Part shown: in pieces, positions 1 to 10,203 of the stretch
How positions within the stretch are numbered: position 1 is the first letter of the stretch
Layout of the letters: every line of letters begins with the position of its first letter
NCBI GenBank assembly: GCA_963573385.1
Contig: CAUYLG010026920.1
Span: 62,001 to 126,000 of the forward strand
Origin: Cacajao melanocephalus
Lineage: Eukaryota > Chordata > Mammalia > Primates > Pitheciidae
Direction of reading: 5' to 3'
DNA length: 64,000 bases
Notes under the pieces: generated by a model
The model's input: only the letters and a program-made list of their open reading frames with translations
Told to the model about the DNA's origin: nothing
The model's database searches: none
Position numbers and translations under genes: made by a program

Positions 1-187
1 AGCTCTCTCCCCACTTCCCCTCCCTTTGCCTTCAGTAATGTCCCTTTAAGTGTTTTGTGGCTTCTTTCCCTTGGCATCACTTTATTTTTAACAGTTCAAA
101 TTTATATTTATACATATTCAATGAAATGTCTCTTTTTTATGTACAGGCCTGTTGACATGATTTATTAGTAATTCTGTCCATTAATTT
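1..187. other. Unclassified sequence at left edge
   Basis: AT-rich, pyrimidine-biased sequence with no open reading frame of note and no repeat I recognise. It lies directly before an L1M fragment and could be an extension of it that is too decayed to identify by eye. Confidence 0.4.
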
Positions 188-283
188 TCTTAAACCATCT
201 TAACCCCTTTCAGGAGTATAGTTCAATAGTATTAAGTGTATTCACATGGTTGCGAAACAGATCTCCAGAACGTTTTCATCTTA
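188..283 (-). mobile_element. L1M LINE 3'-region fragment, left half
   Basis: The + strand reads as the reverse complement of an old L1 3' end (TTCAATAGTATTAAGTGTATTC, then CAGAACGTTTTCATC). It continues after the LTR at 768 with GCAAAATTGAAACTC-like sequence, so this is one element interrupted at 283/284. Subfamily L1MC to L1ME is inferred. Confidence 0.75.
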
Positions 284-762
284 TGTAATAGTTAATTTTA
301 TGTGTCAGTTTGACTAGGCCATGGTAGACCACGAGGTACCCAGATTAAACCTTATTTCTGGGAGTGTCTTTGAGGGTGTTTTCAGATGAGATCAGAATTT
401 CAATCTGTGGATTTAGTAAAGTGGATTTCTTTCACCAGTGTGGATGGGCATCATCCAATCTACTGAGAGCCTGAATGGAGGCACGGAGGATTCGTCTCAC
501 TTCTGCTTGCTTGTTTGAGCTGGCATATCAGTCTTCTCCTGACCTTGGCCTGGGATTTACACCATCAGCTCCCCTGGTTCTCAGGCCTTTGGACTTAGAC
601 TAGAATTACATTCTTGGCTTTCCTGGGTCTCCAGCTTGTAGATGCCAGATAATGGGACTCTTCATCCTCCATAATGGCATGAGCTAATTCTGCATAATGT
701 ATGTGTACATATATATGTATATCCTATTGGTTCTGCTTCTCTGGAGAACCCTGACTAATACA
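284..762 (+). mobile_element. MLT2-type solitary LTR (ERVL)
   Basis: A 479-bp LTR opens TGTAATAGTTAATTTTATGTG and closes CCCTGACTAATACA, the terminal signatures I associate with MLT2 LTRs of the ERVL group. It is flanked by a perfect 5-bp duplication, TCTTA, at 279-283 and 763-767, as expected for ERVL integration. No internal retroviral sequence adjoins it, so it is a solo LTR left by LTR-LTR recombination. It sits inside an L1M and is therefore younger than that L1. Confidence 0.8.
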
Positions 763-767
763 TCTTA

Positions 768-1090
768 CAAAATTGAAACTCTATACCTATTAAACAACAA
801 CTCTCCTTTCCCCCTATCCCCACCCCATCCCTGATAACCAGAATCTTCTTTTTGTTACTATGTATTTAATGACTTTAGATATCTTATGTAAGAAGAATTA
901 TACAGTATTTGCCTTTTTGTGACCTGCATCTTTCACTTAGCATAATGTCCTCAATCGAACATGTGACAGGATTTTCTTTCTTTTTAAGGCTCACTCATGT
1001 CCCATTGCGTGTATGGACCACATTTTGTTTATCCATTCATCTGTCCTTCTGCCTCTTGGCTATTGTGTCTTGGCATCAATTTTACCTACT
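768..1090 (-). mobile_element. L1M LINE 3'-region fragment, right half
   Basis: This continues the element at 188-283. It contains the antisense L1 sequence for the region ending in CTTAGCATAATGTCC and TTTATCCATTCATC. A 127-codon frame (909-1292) runs across it but is antisense to the L1 and has no support as a gene. Confidence 0.75.
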
Positions 1091-2139
1091 GTTGTGGCTT
1101 ATGTTTGGGTTTCTAATTCTGTTGCCTGTGTTTCACTTTAACCAGATTTCTCTAGGGAACGTCCTAGAAGAGAATGCCCGGGAGACATCTCATCCTCCTA
1201 AGGATGATCTTGCTAGTGAACTTTTTTCAGAAATAATTCATTTAGAAAAGAATGACCCCAAACAATTCATATGTGCTCTATGTATAAAGTAAAAGGCGAG
1301 TATCTTTCCTTTAATGTAACTACTCCATCTCAAGTCTACTCTGTAGCCATTCATGACTCCAGCTGAAATGGAGAATTAGAAAATTCATTGTGTTACCCAT
1401 AAAAGGTAGTGCAAGCTCAGTATTAAAAAATTGAAAAACAGCAATAAAAACTGCCACTTAATTAGGTCATATTTTATGCAGGGTCCACTACCAGGCATTT
1501 TAAAGATACTTGTTTTAATCTACACAGCTCTTTGAAGGACACATTGGTAATATTTCAGGTAAATTGTAGATTGGTGAGAGGACACACCTTCCCAACACCA
1601 TCATTTCACTGTGCGCAGTTCCACCACAGCCTCTGATTTATTCGCCATGAGTAAGAAACTGGACTCCCCCAGTGAAGCAGGGCAGAGCAGGTGCAGCCCA
1701 CTTTGGTGGGCTTTTCCTTTGCCCTGAAGTTCCCTGTGGGCTGCTCAGCTGCCAGTGATGCTCTCCACATGGGTAAGGTGTCCTATGCTGTCAAAGCTGG
1801 GAAAACATCTCAGTTCTTGCATCGCTGTTGCTCTTTTATACTTGGGCTCAGGATTACAACACCATTGTAGAAAATCTAAACTAACCTTTGTGTTTCTACT
1901 AAAGAGAATGTTTACAAACACTGGATTCACTCGGTTTGTGAGCCAAACAACATAACCAAGGCTATAGAACAAGTCTCATTTTCTGGGGTTCTGAAAAGCT
2001 CCTTTCTCTAAAGTTCTCTCTTAGGAGCTGATTTAATGTTATCTTACCTTGGTGATTCTAATACAGATTTGGAGATGATGGCAAATTTATTTCTCTATGG
2101 TTTACTTATTTTTTTTATTTTTATTTTTAAGATCTCCAG
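1091..2139. other. Mostly unique sequence with a weak MIR trace
   Basis: No coding signal. About 1455-1560 resembles an antisense MIR core (CTACCAGGCATTTTAAAGATAC), too decayed for a separate confident call. The rest, including the GC-richer stretch around 1590-1810, is unrecognised. Confidence 0.4.
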
Positions 2140-2240
2140 TTTGCAGTTGAAGAAACTGAGCCTCAGGGAGGTTATTTCACTCTAGGCACAACATTTAGTA
2201 AGAAAGAGTCAGAGATATAATCAAAGTAGCTGTCAACTAA
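2140..2240 (-). repeat. MIR SINE fragment
   Basis: GAAGAAACTGAGCCTCAGGGAGGTTA, shown here as two overlapping short motifs (GAAACTGAGCCTCAGGGAGG and AGGGAGGTTA), is the reverse of the MIR segment that reads cctcagtttcctcatctg on the sense strand. It ends near the start of a sense-strand MIR. Confidence 0.5.
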
Positions 2241-2249
2241 AGTGGACAG

Positions 2250-2415
2250 AATACAGATGGGTTTTGGACTTGGCAAAGTTCCTTATTTCTGAGTTTCACT
2301 TTCACATCCAAAACAAGAATAATAGTTACTACAAGGATTGCTGTAAAGATTAGAAGTAATATGTGTAAAGCACCAAGCTCAATGCCTGGCTCTTGGTGGG
2401 TGGTCCATAACTGGT
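2250..2415 (+). repeat. MIR SINE fragment
   Basis: The sense MIR core and 3' part are recognisable: TTGGACTTGGCAAAGTTCC, AACAAGAATAATAGTTAC, TAAAGATTAGAAGTAATATG and GCACCAAGCTCAATGCCTGG in consensus order. This is a tRNA-derived mammalian-wide SINE, long inactive. Confidence 0.7.
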
Positions 2416-3690
2416 AGTGATTATAAATGGTCTGCCTGACTCCAAAACCTTTGAGCTTTCCTTGAAATGACAGTGAACTTGCCACAGAAATGTAAAAAGA
2501 AAAAAAAGGAAGGAAGGAAAACCATCAAATCATCCATTCATCTATTGTTGCATTCCCCTAAAAACCAAAATCATTAGTTATGTGGTGATTTTTCCCGATC
2601 CCCAATTTCATTCTTTCATTCTATGAAGTATTTTCCTGATAGTTGTAATCATACCGTATATATGTCTTGTTTAAGGATTTCCTTTTCACTTTTCTTCTCA
2701 TGCTAGGATGAACTTTAATGTCTACTTACTACTGGGTTTTGTGGGAACCAACTGCCCTAGCGATTAGAAGCTTATATAGCAACAGCCCTTTGGGAGCCGT
2801 GGGCCTCTCCTGCATGGTGAGTAGGAGCTAAATGCTTCTTCATTTGTGAGTGACTTTGAACTGCTTTTTCAGAGCTGGAGCCACCCCTTGGCACATTGGT
2901 ATCTCGACCTTCACCAAGACTTTGTCCTGTTAGAGTTTGAGAGCAGATACTTCCTCCTCTGAGACAGCTTCCCATTTTTCCTCCCTTTGTGCTTTTATCT
3001 CACTCTCATCACCAGTGCCCCAGATTCCCTAGTCATCAGCCTCTTCCTCATTTGCTGCCTACACAGTCTGACCCTTGGCTTAGCTCTTTCAACACTGTAC
3101 TTGCCACCACACTGGGATCTTTTATCCCTCTACTCCTGGAGATCTCCACTGGACTCTGCTTCAGCTCCCAAATTGCTAAGCTTTACTGAAGCAAATCTTG
3201 CAGTTGTGCAAACTGAGGCTGCTAACAAATTCACATCAACTTTAGCTGGGCTCTTACTGTTGGATAATACCATAGCCTATGTCTTGATAACTGCATGCAG
3301 CATTTTGCTCAGGCACAGTTCCAAACCTGCTTCATTATCCTTAGCCTCCAATCCTGCCCCAGGCAGGCCAACAAGAGGATTCTTCCTTCTCTGGGAAGTG
3401 AAGGCATGTGGGGATGCTCCCTCAACTTTGCTTTTTTCTATGTCAAATTTTCTTTGTATCTTGAGCCTTTTCTTCTTCTTTAAGAAGAGTTCTGTCTGAT
3501 TTCTAAAGTTCCTCTTATCTCTTACCTTCTTCCTTAAAGTTGACCTATTAATTGCTCATTTCTTGAGACAATGTTGAATGCATATATTTTGACTATTTTT
3601 CCACGTATGTTCAAGTCGCTCTCATCCTAAAAATAAAACACAAAAGCAATAATAATCATAATATAATAAACTATTCATTTAACTCTACTT
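2416..3690. other. Unique sequence, no gene recognised
   Basis: The interval holds a short purine run (2497-2520) and the longest open frame outside transposons (2987-3499, + strand, 170 codons, hydrophobic and pyrimidine-rich). That frame has no recognisable domain, no good Kozak context that I could judge, and a polypyrimidine origin for its C-terminal Phe/Lys run. I treat the region as noncoding. Confidence 0.45.
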
Positions 3691-3856
3691 CCTCCTCAAG
3701 TCATTTCTCTCTTCCTTCTATCACCAAAATAGCTCAATGACTAGACCACCCCTACTCCTTCCTTTTATCTTGACTTTGTCCTTTACACTCCAATGTAATC
3801 GCTTTCTTTAAAGTTACTAAGGGTCTCTCATTCTAGCTAAATCTTACATCCTTCTC
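3691..3856 (+). mobile_element. L2 LINE fragment (5'-most recognisable piece)
   Basis: CTACTTCCTCCTCAAGTCAT and TTAAAGTTACTAAGGGTCTC align in order with the coding part of L2 (CR1-like LINE) as I remember it. It is the first of several collinear L2 pieces up to about 7330. Confidence 0.45.
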
Positions 3857-4189
3857 TTTCTTCACCGTCTTTATTCAGTTCAACAGATATATGTTGAGCC
3901 CCTTGCTCCCCACTGGGCACGGAGCCCACTCTTAGAGAGACAGACTGAACCACTGCTCTCCAGTAGATCACGGTCTCTGTAGTCAAAGAGCACACTTTGA
4001 AGGTCTTCAGTGGATTGGAGGATAAAATAATCAGGTGGTCCTGTGGATCAGCTCTTCCCCTCTCTTCCTGATGCCATGACTCTTCATTCTCCTCTTTCTT
4101 TTCTTGCATCCTTAAACAGATCTTTTTCTGTATTCTTTACCGATATCCTTTACTGATATTTCTTATTTTGTCCTGAAAATGGAAGCATT

Positions 4190-4425
4190 TACCAAGGTTC
4201 AGTCCTTGGTCTCTTTCTTTTATTATATACCCCATTTTTCAAGATTTGCCTTTGTCATCTCTGTTTCACTAGCCTTGATTCTCCTCCTGCCAATTTGCTC
4301 TCTGATTTTGGACTGAAATTGTTGTAGCTTGCTAGATATCCAACTAAGATATTTCACATGCACCTCCCACTCACAATGTCCAAAACTGAGCTCATCTTTT
4401 CCTCACCTCTTAGGCATTTCCCCCC
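4190..4425 (+). mobile_element. L2 LINE fragment, end of ORF2
   Basis: AAGGTTCAGTCCTTGGTCTC near the left and ATGTCCAAAACTGAGCTCATC (read as two short motifs) on the right are characteristic of the L2 reverse transcriptase C-terminal coding region. Many stops and indels are present; no protein can be made. Confidence 0.65.
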
Positions 4426-4950
4426 AGCACACGGACCTCCTCTGAGAACTTTCTCCACCCCAGATGGTTGTTAACTATGTAATCCTGCACGCTTGGCTGT
4501 AGCTGGCTGGATCTGGTCTCCCAAGGATATGGAATTGTGGCAAGCAGTGCATTGTGGTTTAACTGGGAAGTGATATAAACTCAGAGGTGATGCTGCCACT
4601 GTGAGATGGCCATCTTCAATTATGAGCATGGAGATGCAGAGAAAGTTTGTTCATGAAAAGAAGCATGAATGCAGCAAATAGAGGTCAGGATGTGAGACTT
4701 GGGATGACTCAGCATCACCAAGGAGGGATGTGGCTCCTTTCTGGTTCTGCCAATTACTGAATCTGGTCCTTTGTGAGGTTCAGCTATACTTTCTGCACTT
4801 AAGTTTTGGGAAATAATCATATATATTTTATAATAAATTATTCCTTTCTACGTAAGTTAATGTAAGTGGGGCTTCAAATGAAAGAGGTTTGGGTATAACA
4901 CCCACAAGCCCAGATATACCCTCTTCATTCCATTTCTAAGAATGCTCTTT
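4426..4950. other. Unclassified sequence inside the L2 track
   Basis: About 500 bp interrupt the collinear L2 pieces, so this is probably an inserted older element. It has an AT-rich right end (4815-4850). I could not assign a family, and no reading frame is credible. Confidence 0.35.
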
Positions 4951-5290
4951 TCTCAGTATTCACGCCGAAAACTCCCATATTATCTTTGGCATTTTCCTTA
5001 CTTCATTCCAACCTCTCCATTATATCCCATTAACTATCATGTCCAATGGAGTCTACTTTTCATATTGTTCTTGAGGAAAAAAAGTGCTCTTAAATTTGTC
5101 ACTTCTTTCCGTTCTTCCCTTCACCTCAGGCTCACTGCCTCTTAATGAGACAATTAAAGATTCCTTACTGATTTTCCCACTTTTGGTTATTTTCTCCTCC
5201 AATCCATCAAAGATCTTCAAAGTTGTTCATTATGCACTAAATTAATATCATATTTCTCATCTGAATTTTCATGTCTTCTTTAGCAATTTA
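4951..5290 (+). mobile_element. L2 LINE fragment, degraded
   Basis: CTCCATTATATCCCATTAAC and TCTTTCCGTTCTTCCCTTCA resemble the L2 region just after the one at 4190-4425. The match is weak and rests partly on collinearity with neighbours. Confidence 0.4.
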
Positions 5291-5294
5291 CCTC

Positions 5295-5706
5295 TTATGG
5301 TCTGAACGTGTCCCCCAAAATGTGTGTTGAAGTCTAATGGCCAATTATATAGTAGTAAGAATTGGCGCCTTTAGGAGGTGATTAAGTCATGAGGGTGGAA
5401 CCCTTATGGATAGAATTAGGGTCCTTATAAAAGAACTTGAAGGAGTGGGTTTGATCTCTTTTGCTCTTCTGCCATGTGAGGACACAACCTTCCATTCCTT
5501 TTGCCCTTCCATTCCTCCCACCATGTGAGAACACCACATTCAAGGAACCATCTTAGAAAAATAGTTTAGAGCTCTCAGCAGACACTGAACCTGGTGGCAT
5601 CTTGATCTTGGACTTCCCTCTGGAACTGTGAGAAAATAAATTTCTGTTCTTTATAAATTACCCAGAATGAGGCATTTCGTTATAGCAGCACAAATAGACT
5701 GAGACA
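5295..5706 (+). mobile_element. MLT1-type solitary LTR (MaLR, ERVL-related)
   Basis: MLT1 landmarks occur in order: TTATGGTCTGAACGTGTCCC, GTCATGAGGGTGGAACCCTT, CTGCCATGTGAGGACAC, CTGTGAGAAAATAAATTTCTG and a terminal GACTGAGACA. A partial internal repeat of the CCATGTGAG segment is visible near 5520. No clean target duplication was found. Confidence 0.8.
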
Positions 5707-5760
5707 GTAACTAAGTATCTACCTTTTCATTCTTATCTTAGGCTTTCCATCATTGGAGGC

Positions 5761-6170
5761 AGTAATAGTTAATACCAAGTGTCAACTTGATTGTATTGAA
5801 GGATGCAAAGTCTTGATCTTGAGTGTGTCTGTGAGGGTGTTGCCAAAGGAGATCAACATTTGAGTCAGTGGGCTGGGGAAGGCAGACCCACCCTTAATCT
5901 GGAGGGCACACTCTAATCAGCTGTCAGAGAATATAAACAGGCAGAAAAACGTGAAAAGGCGAGATGGCCTACCATCCCAGACTTCCAGCCCTCAAACATC
6001 AGACCCCAGGTTCTTCAGTGTTGAGAATCCGACTGGCTCTTCTTGCTCCTCAAGCTTGCAGACAGCCCATTGTGGGAACTTGTGATCGTGTAAGTTAATA
6101 CTTAATAAAGTCCCCTTTATATATCTCTCTCTATCCTATTAGTTCTGTCCCTCTAGGGAACCCTAATACA
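5761..6170 (+). mobile_element. MLT2-like solitary LTR (ERVL), second copy
   Basis: Contains TTAATACCAAGTGTCAACTTG, GAGGGTGTTGCCAAAGGAG, TTGTGATCGTGTAAGTTAAT and terminal GGGAACCCTAATACA. It is flanked by GAGGC at 5756-5760 and 6171-6175, a 5-bp duplication that fits ERVL. The first base pair of the LTR has drifted from TG to AG. It is diverged from the copy at 284-762, so it represents a different MLT2 subtype. Confidence 0.75.
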
Positions 6171-6175
6171 GAGGC

Positions 6176-6379
6176 CAACCTATATGAACCACACCATCAT
6201 TTGTTGAGTGCTCTGTGGTTGTAAGCCATGGGTTCCTACACTTTCCACTGTAGTTCCCTAACTTTCTGCCCACACGTTGTAAATAGTCCTTTTAAAATAA
6301 ACATCCCTTGAATTGTTTTAAAGGGAATGCACCATTTCTTCCTACTGGGGCCTTGACTGGTAGAGGGCAGAATGATAAT
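6176..6379. other. Unclassified sequence
   Basis: Contains an AATAAA-type stretch near 6295 and CTGGGGCCTTGACTGG near 6345, which hint at a decayed LTR 3' end, but I cannot assign it. Confidence 0.3.
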
Positions 6380-6500
6380 AGCAGCTGCCTGACATTCCTG
6401 TTTTGAGAATTAAATGTTTTCACTTATGCTTTGTGTTAAAACAGTGCCTGGAACCTAGTAAGCTCTTAGTAAATGTTGACTATTATTAGCATTGTCCCTC
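6380..6500 (+). repeat. MIR SINE 3' fragment
   Basis: ACAGTGCCTGGAACCTAGTA followed by AGCTCTTAGTAAATGTTGAC is the MIR core-to-3' end in sense orientation. Confidence 0.65.
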
Positions 6501-6879
6501 ATCACTTTCTTATTTTGCCATCTACTCTGTAGATTAACTGAATAGCGTATTATTTCTTAATGCTCCCTGCACCCTATCACTGCCATGCTGTGAGATGCGA
6601 TTTTGGCTGTCAAAAGACCACCCCCCTTTCTTTTCCTGCTCATCTTTCACACTCCACTTAAACATTTTCTTTACTGACAAGCTTCTTCCCCAGCCAGTTA
6701 ACATCGTGTCTTCATTTGAGTCCCCATAGCCCCTCCCACCCTCTCTCTGCGTGATTTCTATAATCCCTTTCTTCTGAGATTTGTGTGTATATGTATCATT
6801 TCCTTCACCACTCTGTTAGCTCTTTTAAGGCTGAGATTCGATCCTCTTTACTTTTTCTTCTTTTTCCATACTTTGCCCT

Positions 6880-7335
6880 TAATCAGCCAAAGAAAATTTA
6901 ATACCAGCCTCCTACAACCCGTTCTTCCCAGAGCAGCCAGAATGATCTTTTGAAAACATAATTGAGATCATGACGCTCCCCTGCTAAAATCCTCCAGTGA
7001 CTTTCTTTTGCGCTTGGAATAAAATCCACCCCTCCTACTGGCGTTTACAAAGTCAAATCATCTTCCCCTACCTGCGTCATCAACCTATCTACAGATTCCT
7101 TGAATATACTTATCTTGCTTCTGCTTTAGAGGCTTTGACTATCTGTCTCCTCTCCCTAGAATAATATGTTTTCAGATTCCTGCAGGACGGGCCCATTCCT
7201 GCCACGCAGCCCCTCAGTTTTTATGTCATCTTTTTAGAGTGGTCTTTGTAACTTTTCCATCTAGTCTAGGGTGACTATTAAGTTACTCCCCATTTCATTT
7301 CATCACCCTATTTACATTTTACACAGCATTTCTGT
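6880..7335 (+). mobile_element. L2 LINE 3' portion
   Basis: AGAGCAGCCAGAATGATCTT, GATCATGACGCTCCCCTGCT and AAAATCCTCCAGTGACTTTC are strong L2 landmarks in consensus order. Together with 3691-5290 it forms one old L2 spread over about 3.6 kb by later insertions. Confidence 0.75.
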
Positions 7336-7400
7336 TTGTTTTTCTTAAAACAGCCTTATTGAGATATACTTTACATACCACAAGATTCATGTATTTAAAC
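7336..7400 (-). mobile_element. L1M LINE 3' end, left part
   Basis: CAGCCTTATTGAGATATAC is the reverse complement of an L1M 3' terminus. The element is interrupted by an Alu and resumes at 7717. Confidence 0.75.
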
Positions 7401-7410
7401 TATGCAGGTT

Positions 7411-7716
7411 GGCCCGGGCAGGGTCTCTCATGCTTGTAATTCCAGCGCTTTGGGAGGCCAAGGCAGAAGAATTGCTTGAGGCCAGGAGTTTGAGACCAAT
7501 CTGGGCAACATAGGGAGACTGCATCTCTACACACATTAAAAAAGTTAGTTGGGCGTAGTGGCACATACCTGTAGTCCCAGATACTTTGGAGGCTGAGATG
7601 GGAGGATTGCTAGAGCCTGGGAAGTTGAGGCTGCAGTGAGACATGAGTGTACCACTGTACTTCAGCCTGGGTGACAGAGTGACACCCTGTCCCCAAAAAT
7701 AAGAATAATAAAATAG
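7411..7716 (+). repeat. AluJ SINE
   Basis: Full dimer: left arm with TGGGAGGCCAAGGCAGAAG and right arm with GAGGCTGCAGTGAGACATGA, then an A-rich tail with AATAATAAAA. Many substitutions and AluJ-grade diagnostic positions (AGGAGTTTGAGACCAATCTG, CATAGGGAGACTGC). It is inserted in the L1M on either side. Confidence 0.93.
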
Positions 7717-8135
7717 AATACATTATGAGAGTCAGTGAGTTATGGTATATTTCTAGAATTGTATAACCATCTAATTTTCATAATTTTAGAACATTTTCAT
7801 CACCCAAAAAGAAACCTTATACCCATTAGCAAAAGGAGAATGTCCCATTTCCCCTTCCTTCACTCCTTGCTTTACCTTCTAGCCGCTGGAAACTGCTAAT
7901 CTACTTTCTGCCTCTATTGATTTACTTATTCTAGATCTTTTGTAAACATACAATTATATAGCATGTGGTCTTTTGTGACTGGCTCCCGTCCCTTAGCAAA
8001 TTTTTGATGTTCATAGTGTCGTAGCATAAATCAGTACTCATTTCTTTTTATTGCCAAATACTGTTCCATTGCATGGACCTGCCAAATCTTTCATACTTTT
8101 TTTATTAGTTGATAGTCATTGTGTTGTTGCTGGCT
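7717..8135 (-). mobile_element. L1M LINE 3' end, right part
   Basis: ATTTTAGAACATTTTCATCA and CCCAAAAAGAAACCTTATAC are classic antisense L1M sequence, continuing through the antisense of the ORF2 C-terminal region to about 8135. Confidence 0.8.
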
Positions 8136-8679
8136 TGTTTTCATTGCTTATTTTTCTGTCCCCCTCCGTGACAGAAGAGAAGGGAGCTCATCCATGTCTG
8201 TCTCATTTGTTGCTGTAAAATCATGAGCAAAGCTCTGTTGCTTATCTGCCCATGAGCTTCTCCCACTTCTGCTGGTAACAGACTGTCCTCCCAACCCTGT
8301 ACTCTCACAGGGGCCCACCAGACTTGAGTTGCCAGAGCCCATGCTCCCCGCCACAAAGAAAAAGGGGTTCTTGGGCCAACAGAAAGAGGCCATAATGCAA
8401 GGAGAAGCAAAGGCAAGAAGACACAAAAGGCAGTCGAAGGGAGCGCCAGGTCGCAGCTCCCTGAAGCCTTAGATCCCATCGCTTTCCTTTGACTGAGCTT
8501 CTCCAGGCTCTTCCCAGGTAAAGGAATCAATAAATGGCTTTGTTCCTTTGGCCAGCTTGGCTTGGCTTCCTATTACTTGCCACAGAGAGAGTTCTGATGA
8601 ATACAAATTGGCTTCTACTCACCTAACTGGTCTGGTCACAGTAACAAATAAGATTTGTCGAGGGTTTCCCAGATGAGAA
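8136..8679. other. Unique sequence, no gene recognised
   Basis: GC content is somewhat higher than its surroundings. A 129-codon minus-strand frame (8141-8530) overlaps a 92-codon frame in another phase. Neither has recognisable domains. Confidence 0.4.
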
Positions 8680-8890
8680 AGTATTTTCATGTTCACTGTT
8701 TCATTCTACCCTTTTAACAGAGGAATGTGTCACAAACCTAATTTTAAACACGAGGAAACCAAAGATTGGAGATGTCGAGTGATGGGCTTAAGTTCACACA
8801 GCTTTTAAGTTGCAGAACCAGGCCTCAAAACCGGTGCTCCTGGCTGGCGGTGCTGTGTTCCTTGCCTACTGGGCCACAACCCTGCACTGG
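8680..8890 (-). repeat. MIR SINE fragment
   Basis: ACACGAGGAAACCAAAGATT, TTCACACAGCTTTTAAGTTG and CAGAACCAGGCCTCAAAACC are reverse-strand MIR landmarks in order. The 3'-flank CCAGTGCCTGGAGTGTTTAC near 8952 may be a second, sense fragment. Confidence 0.6.
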
Positions 8891-9479
8891 CCTTGAGAGG
8901 AAAAGGGACATTTGTCCCTGGATGCTTTGGTTGTGCAGTGAGTGCCTAGACCAGTGCCTGGAGTGTTTACTGAATAAACGGCTGCATTAATTTGACCAGG
9001 TTAAGGGGTGAAAGCAAGGAGTGATCTCTGCAGGTACCTTGGATCCAGTGTAAATGTCTCTGGTTATCTGAGGACATGATAACCAGACATATGAAGCAGA
9101 GTAAAAGAGAATCTGCTGGAACAAGTTATAAAGTGAAAATCAAACTTAGCAGGGGCCAGATGCAAAGGGAACAACAAAGGGCCATGTCCTCTGCCTTCCT
9201 CCACTCCTTTCCCTCTTCTCACTACTTGCTCAAATGTCTTTCCATTATACGTCAGTCCAAACTAAGGAAAATAGTAGAATGTTGTGAAGTACCTTTCCTG
9301 GGTTCTGACTATACCTAAGGCAGGCTTTCTAGAGATGTACATCAACATCGTAACACAGGAGAGATCGAGAAGAGAGAATCTGACATTCGAGTTTCTGTCC
9401 TCACCTCTTGCCCTCCTACTCCCTCGTCCTGCTGCATGCTTCTGGCCTGCCCTTCCTTTAATATGCCTCTCTCTCATCT
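8891..9479. other. Unique sequence
   Basis: No recognisable repeat or gene. Short frames on both strands overlap one another and are not supported. Confidence 0.4.
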
Positions 9480-9610
9480 GACCTTGGTACTACAGCTATG
9501 TGAATTTGTTCAACATGCCTCAAACTGGCCATGTTTGCCCATCTACCTTTTTTTTTGCTGTTGTTTCTCAGCCTGACAAACTCTTATTCATCCTTCAAAG
9601 CCCAACTCAT
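9480..9610 (+). mobile_element. L2 LINE fragment, left of Alu
   Basis: TTATTCATCCTTCAAAGCCC is a well-known L2 3'-end motif. The element continues after the Alu at 9893. Confidence 0.75.
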
Positions 9611-9886
9611 GGCCAGGTGCAGTGGCTCACACCTGTAATCCCAGCACTTTGGGAGGCTGAAGGTGGGTGGATCTCTTGAGGTCAGGAGTTCAAGGCCAGC
9701 CTGGCCAACATGGTGAAACCATTTCTCTACTAAAAAAAAAAAAAAAAAAAAATTAGCTGGATATGCTCACTTGAACCTAGCAGGTGGAGGTTGCAGTAAG
9801 CCAACATCATGCCACCGCACTCCTGCCTGGGCAATAAAGCAAGACTCTATCTCAAAAAAATAAAATAAAATAAAAGTTAAAAAAAA
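9611..9886 (+). repeat. AluS SINE with internal deletion
   Basis: The left arm is complete (GGCCAGGTGCAGTGGCTCAC) with a long mid A-run. The right arm jumps from TTAGCTGGATATGCTCAC to ACTTGAACC, losing roughly 50 bp. Flanks AAAGCCCAACTCA before and AAAGCTGAACTCA after form a 13-bp target duplication with two mismatches. Confidence 0.93.
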
Positions 9887-10130
9887 ATAAAGCTGAACTC
9901 AAATGTTACCTCCTCTGAGACTGTTCCCCAGGGATTCTCCTTCAACTGAGCTTACACAGCATTTTATAAACATCATTTTGCAGCATTTGCCAAGCTGTAT
10001 CTTAGCCATTGCTGTTTTCTTACCAGAATACAGTTCCTTAGAAGCTTGGCTATGTCCTTTAAATTTTTGTCTTCTAGCCCCTGACCCAAAATCTGCACAA
10101 TAGTAAAGGCTCAGTAAATGCTGAATTTCC
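9887..10130 (+). mobile_element. L2 LINE fragment, right of Alu
   Basis: CAAATGTTACCTCCTCTGAG and later CAATAGTAAAGGCTCAGTAA match the L2 3' terminus and continue 9480-9610. The Alu landed in an existing L2. Confidence 0.75.
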
Positions 10131-10203
10131 ATGAATAAAGGTGTCATCTCCTGGAATGAAGGCCAGAGACTGGAAGAATAAGAGCATTTAAGAAACTTTT
10201 TTT

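Noticed and set aside
909..1292. 127-codon + frame
   Set aside because: Mostly antisense L1M followed by short unique DNA; the hydrophobic sequence reflects T-rich antisense L1. No domain.
3837..4109. 90-codon minus-strand frame
   Set aside because: Overlaps sense L2 and an ancient repeat and has no domain.
8141..8530. 129-codon minus-strand frame and an overlapping 92-codon frame
   Set aside because: Two long frames on the same strand and region in different phases point to compositional openness, not coding.
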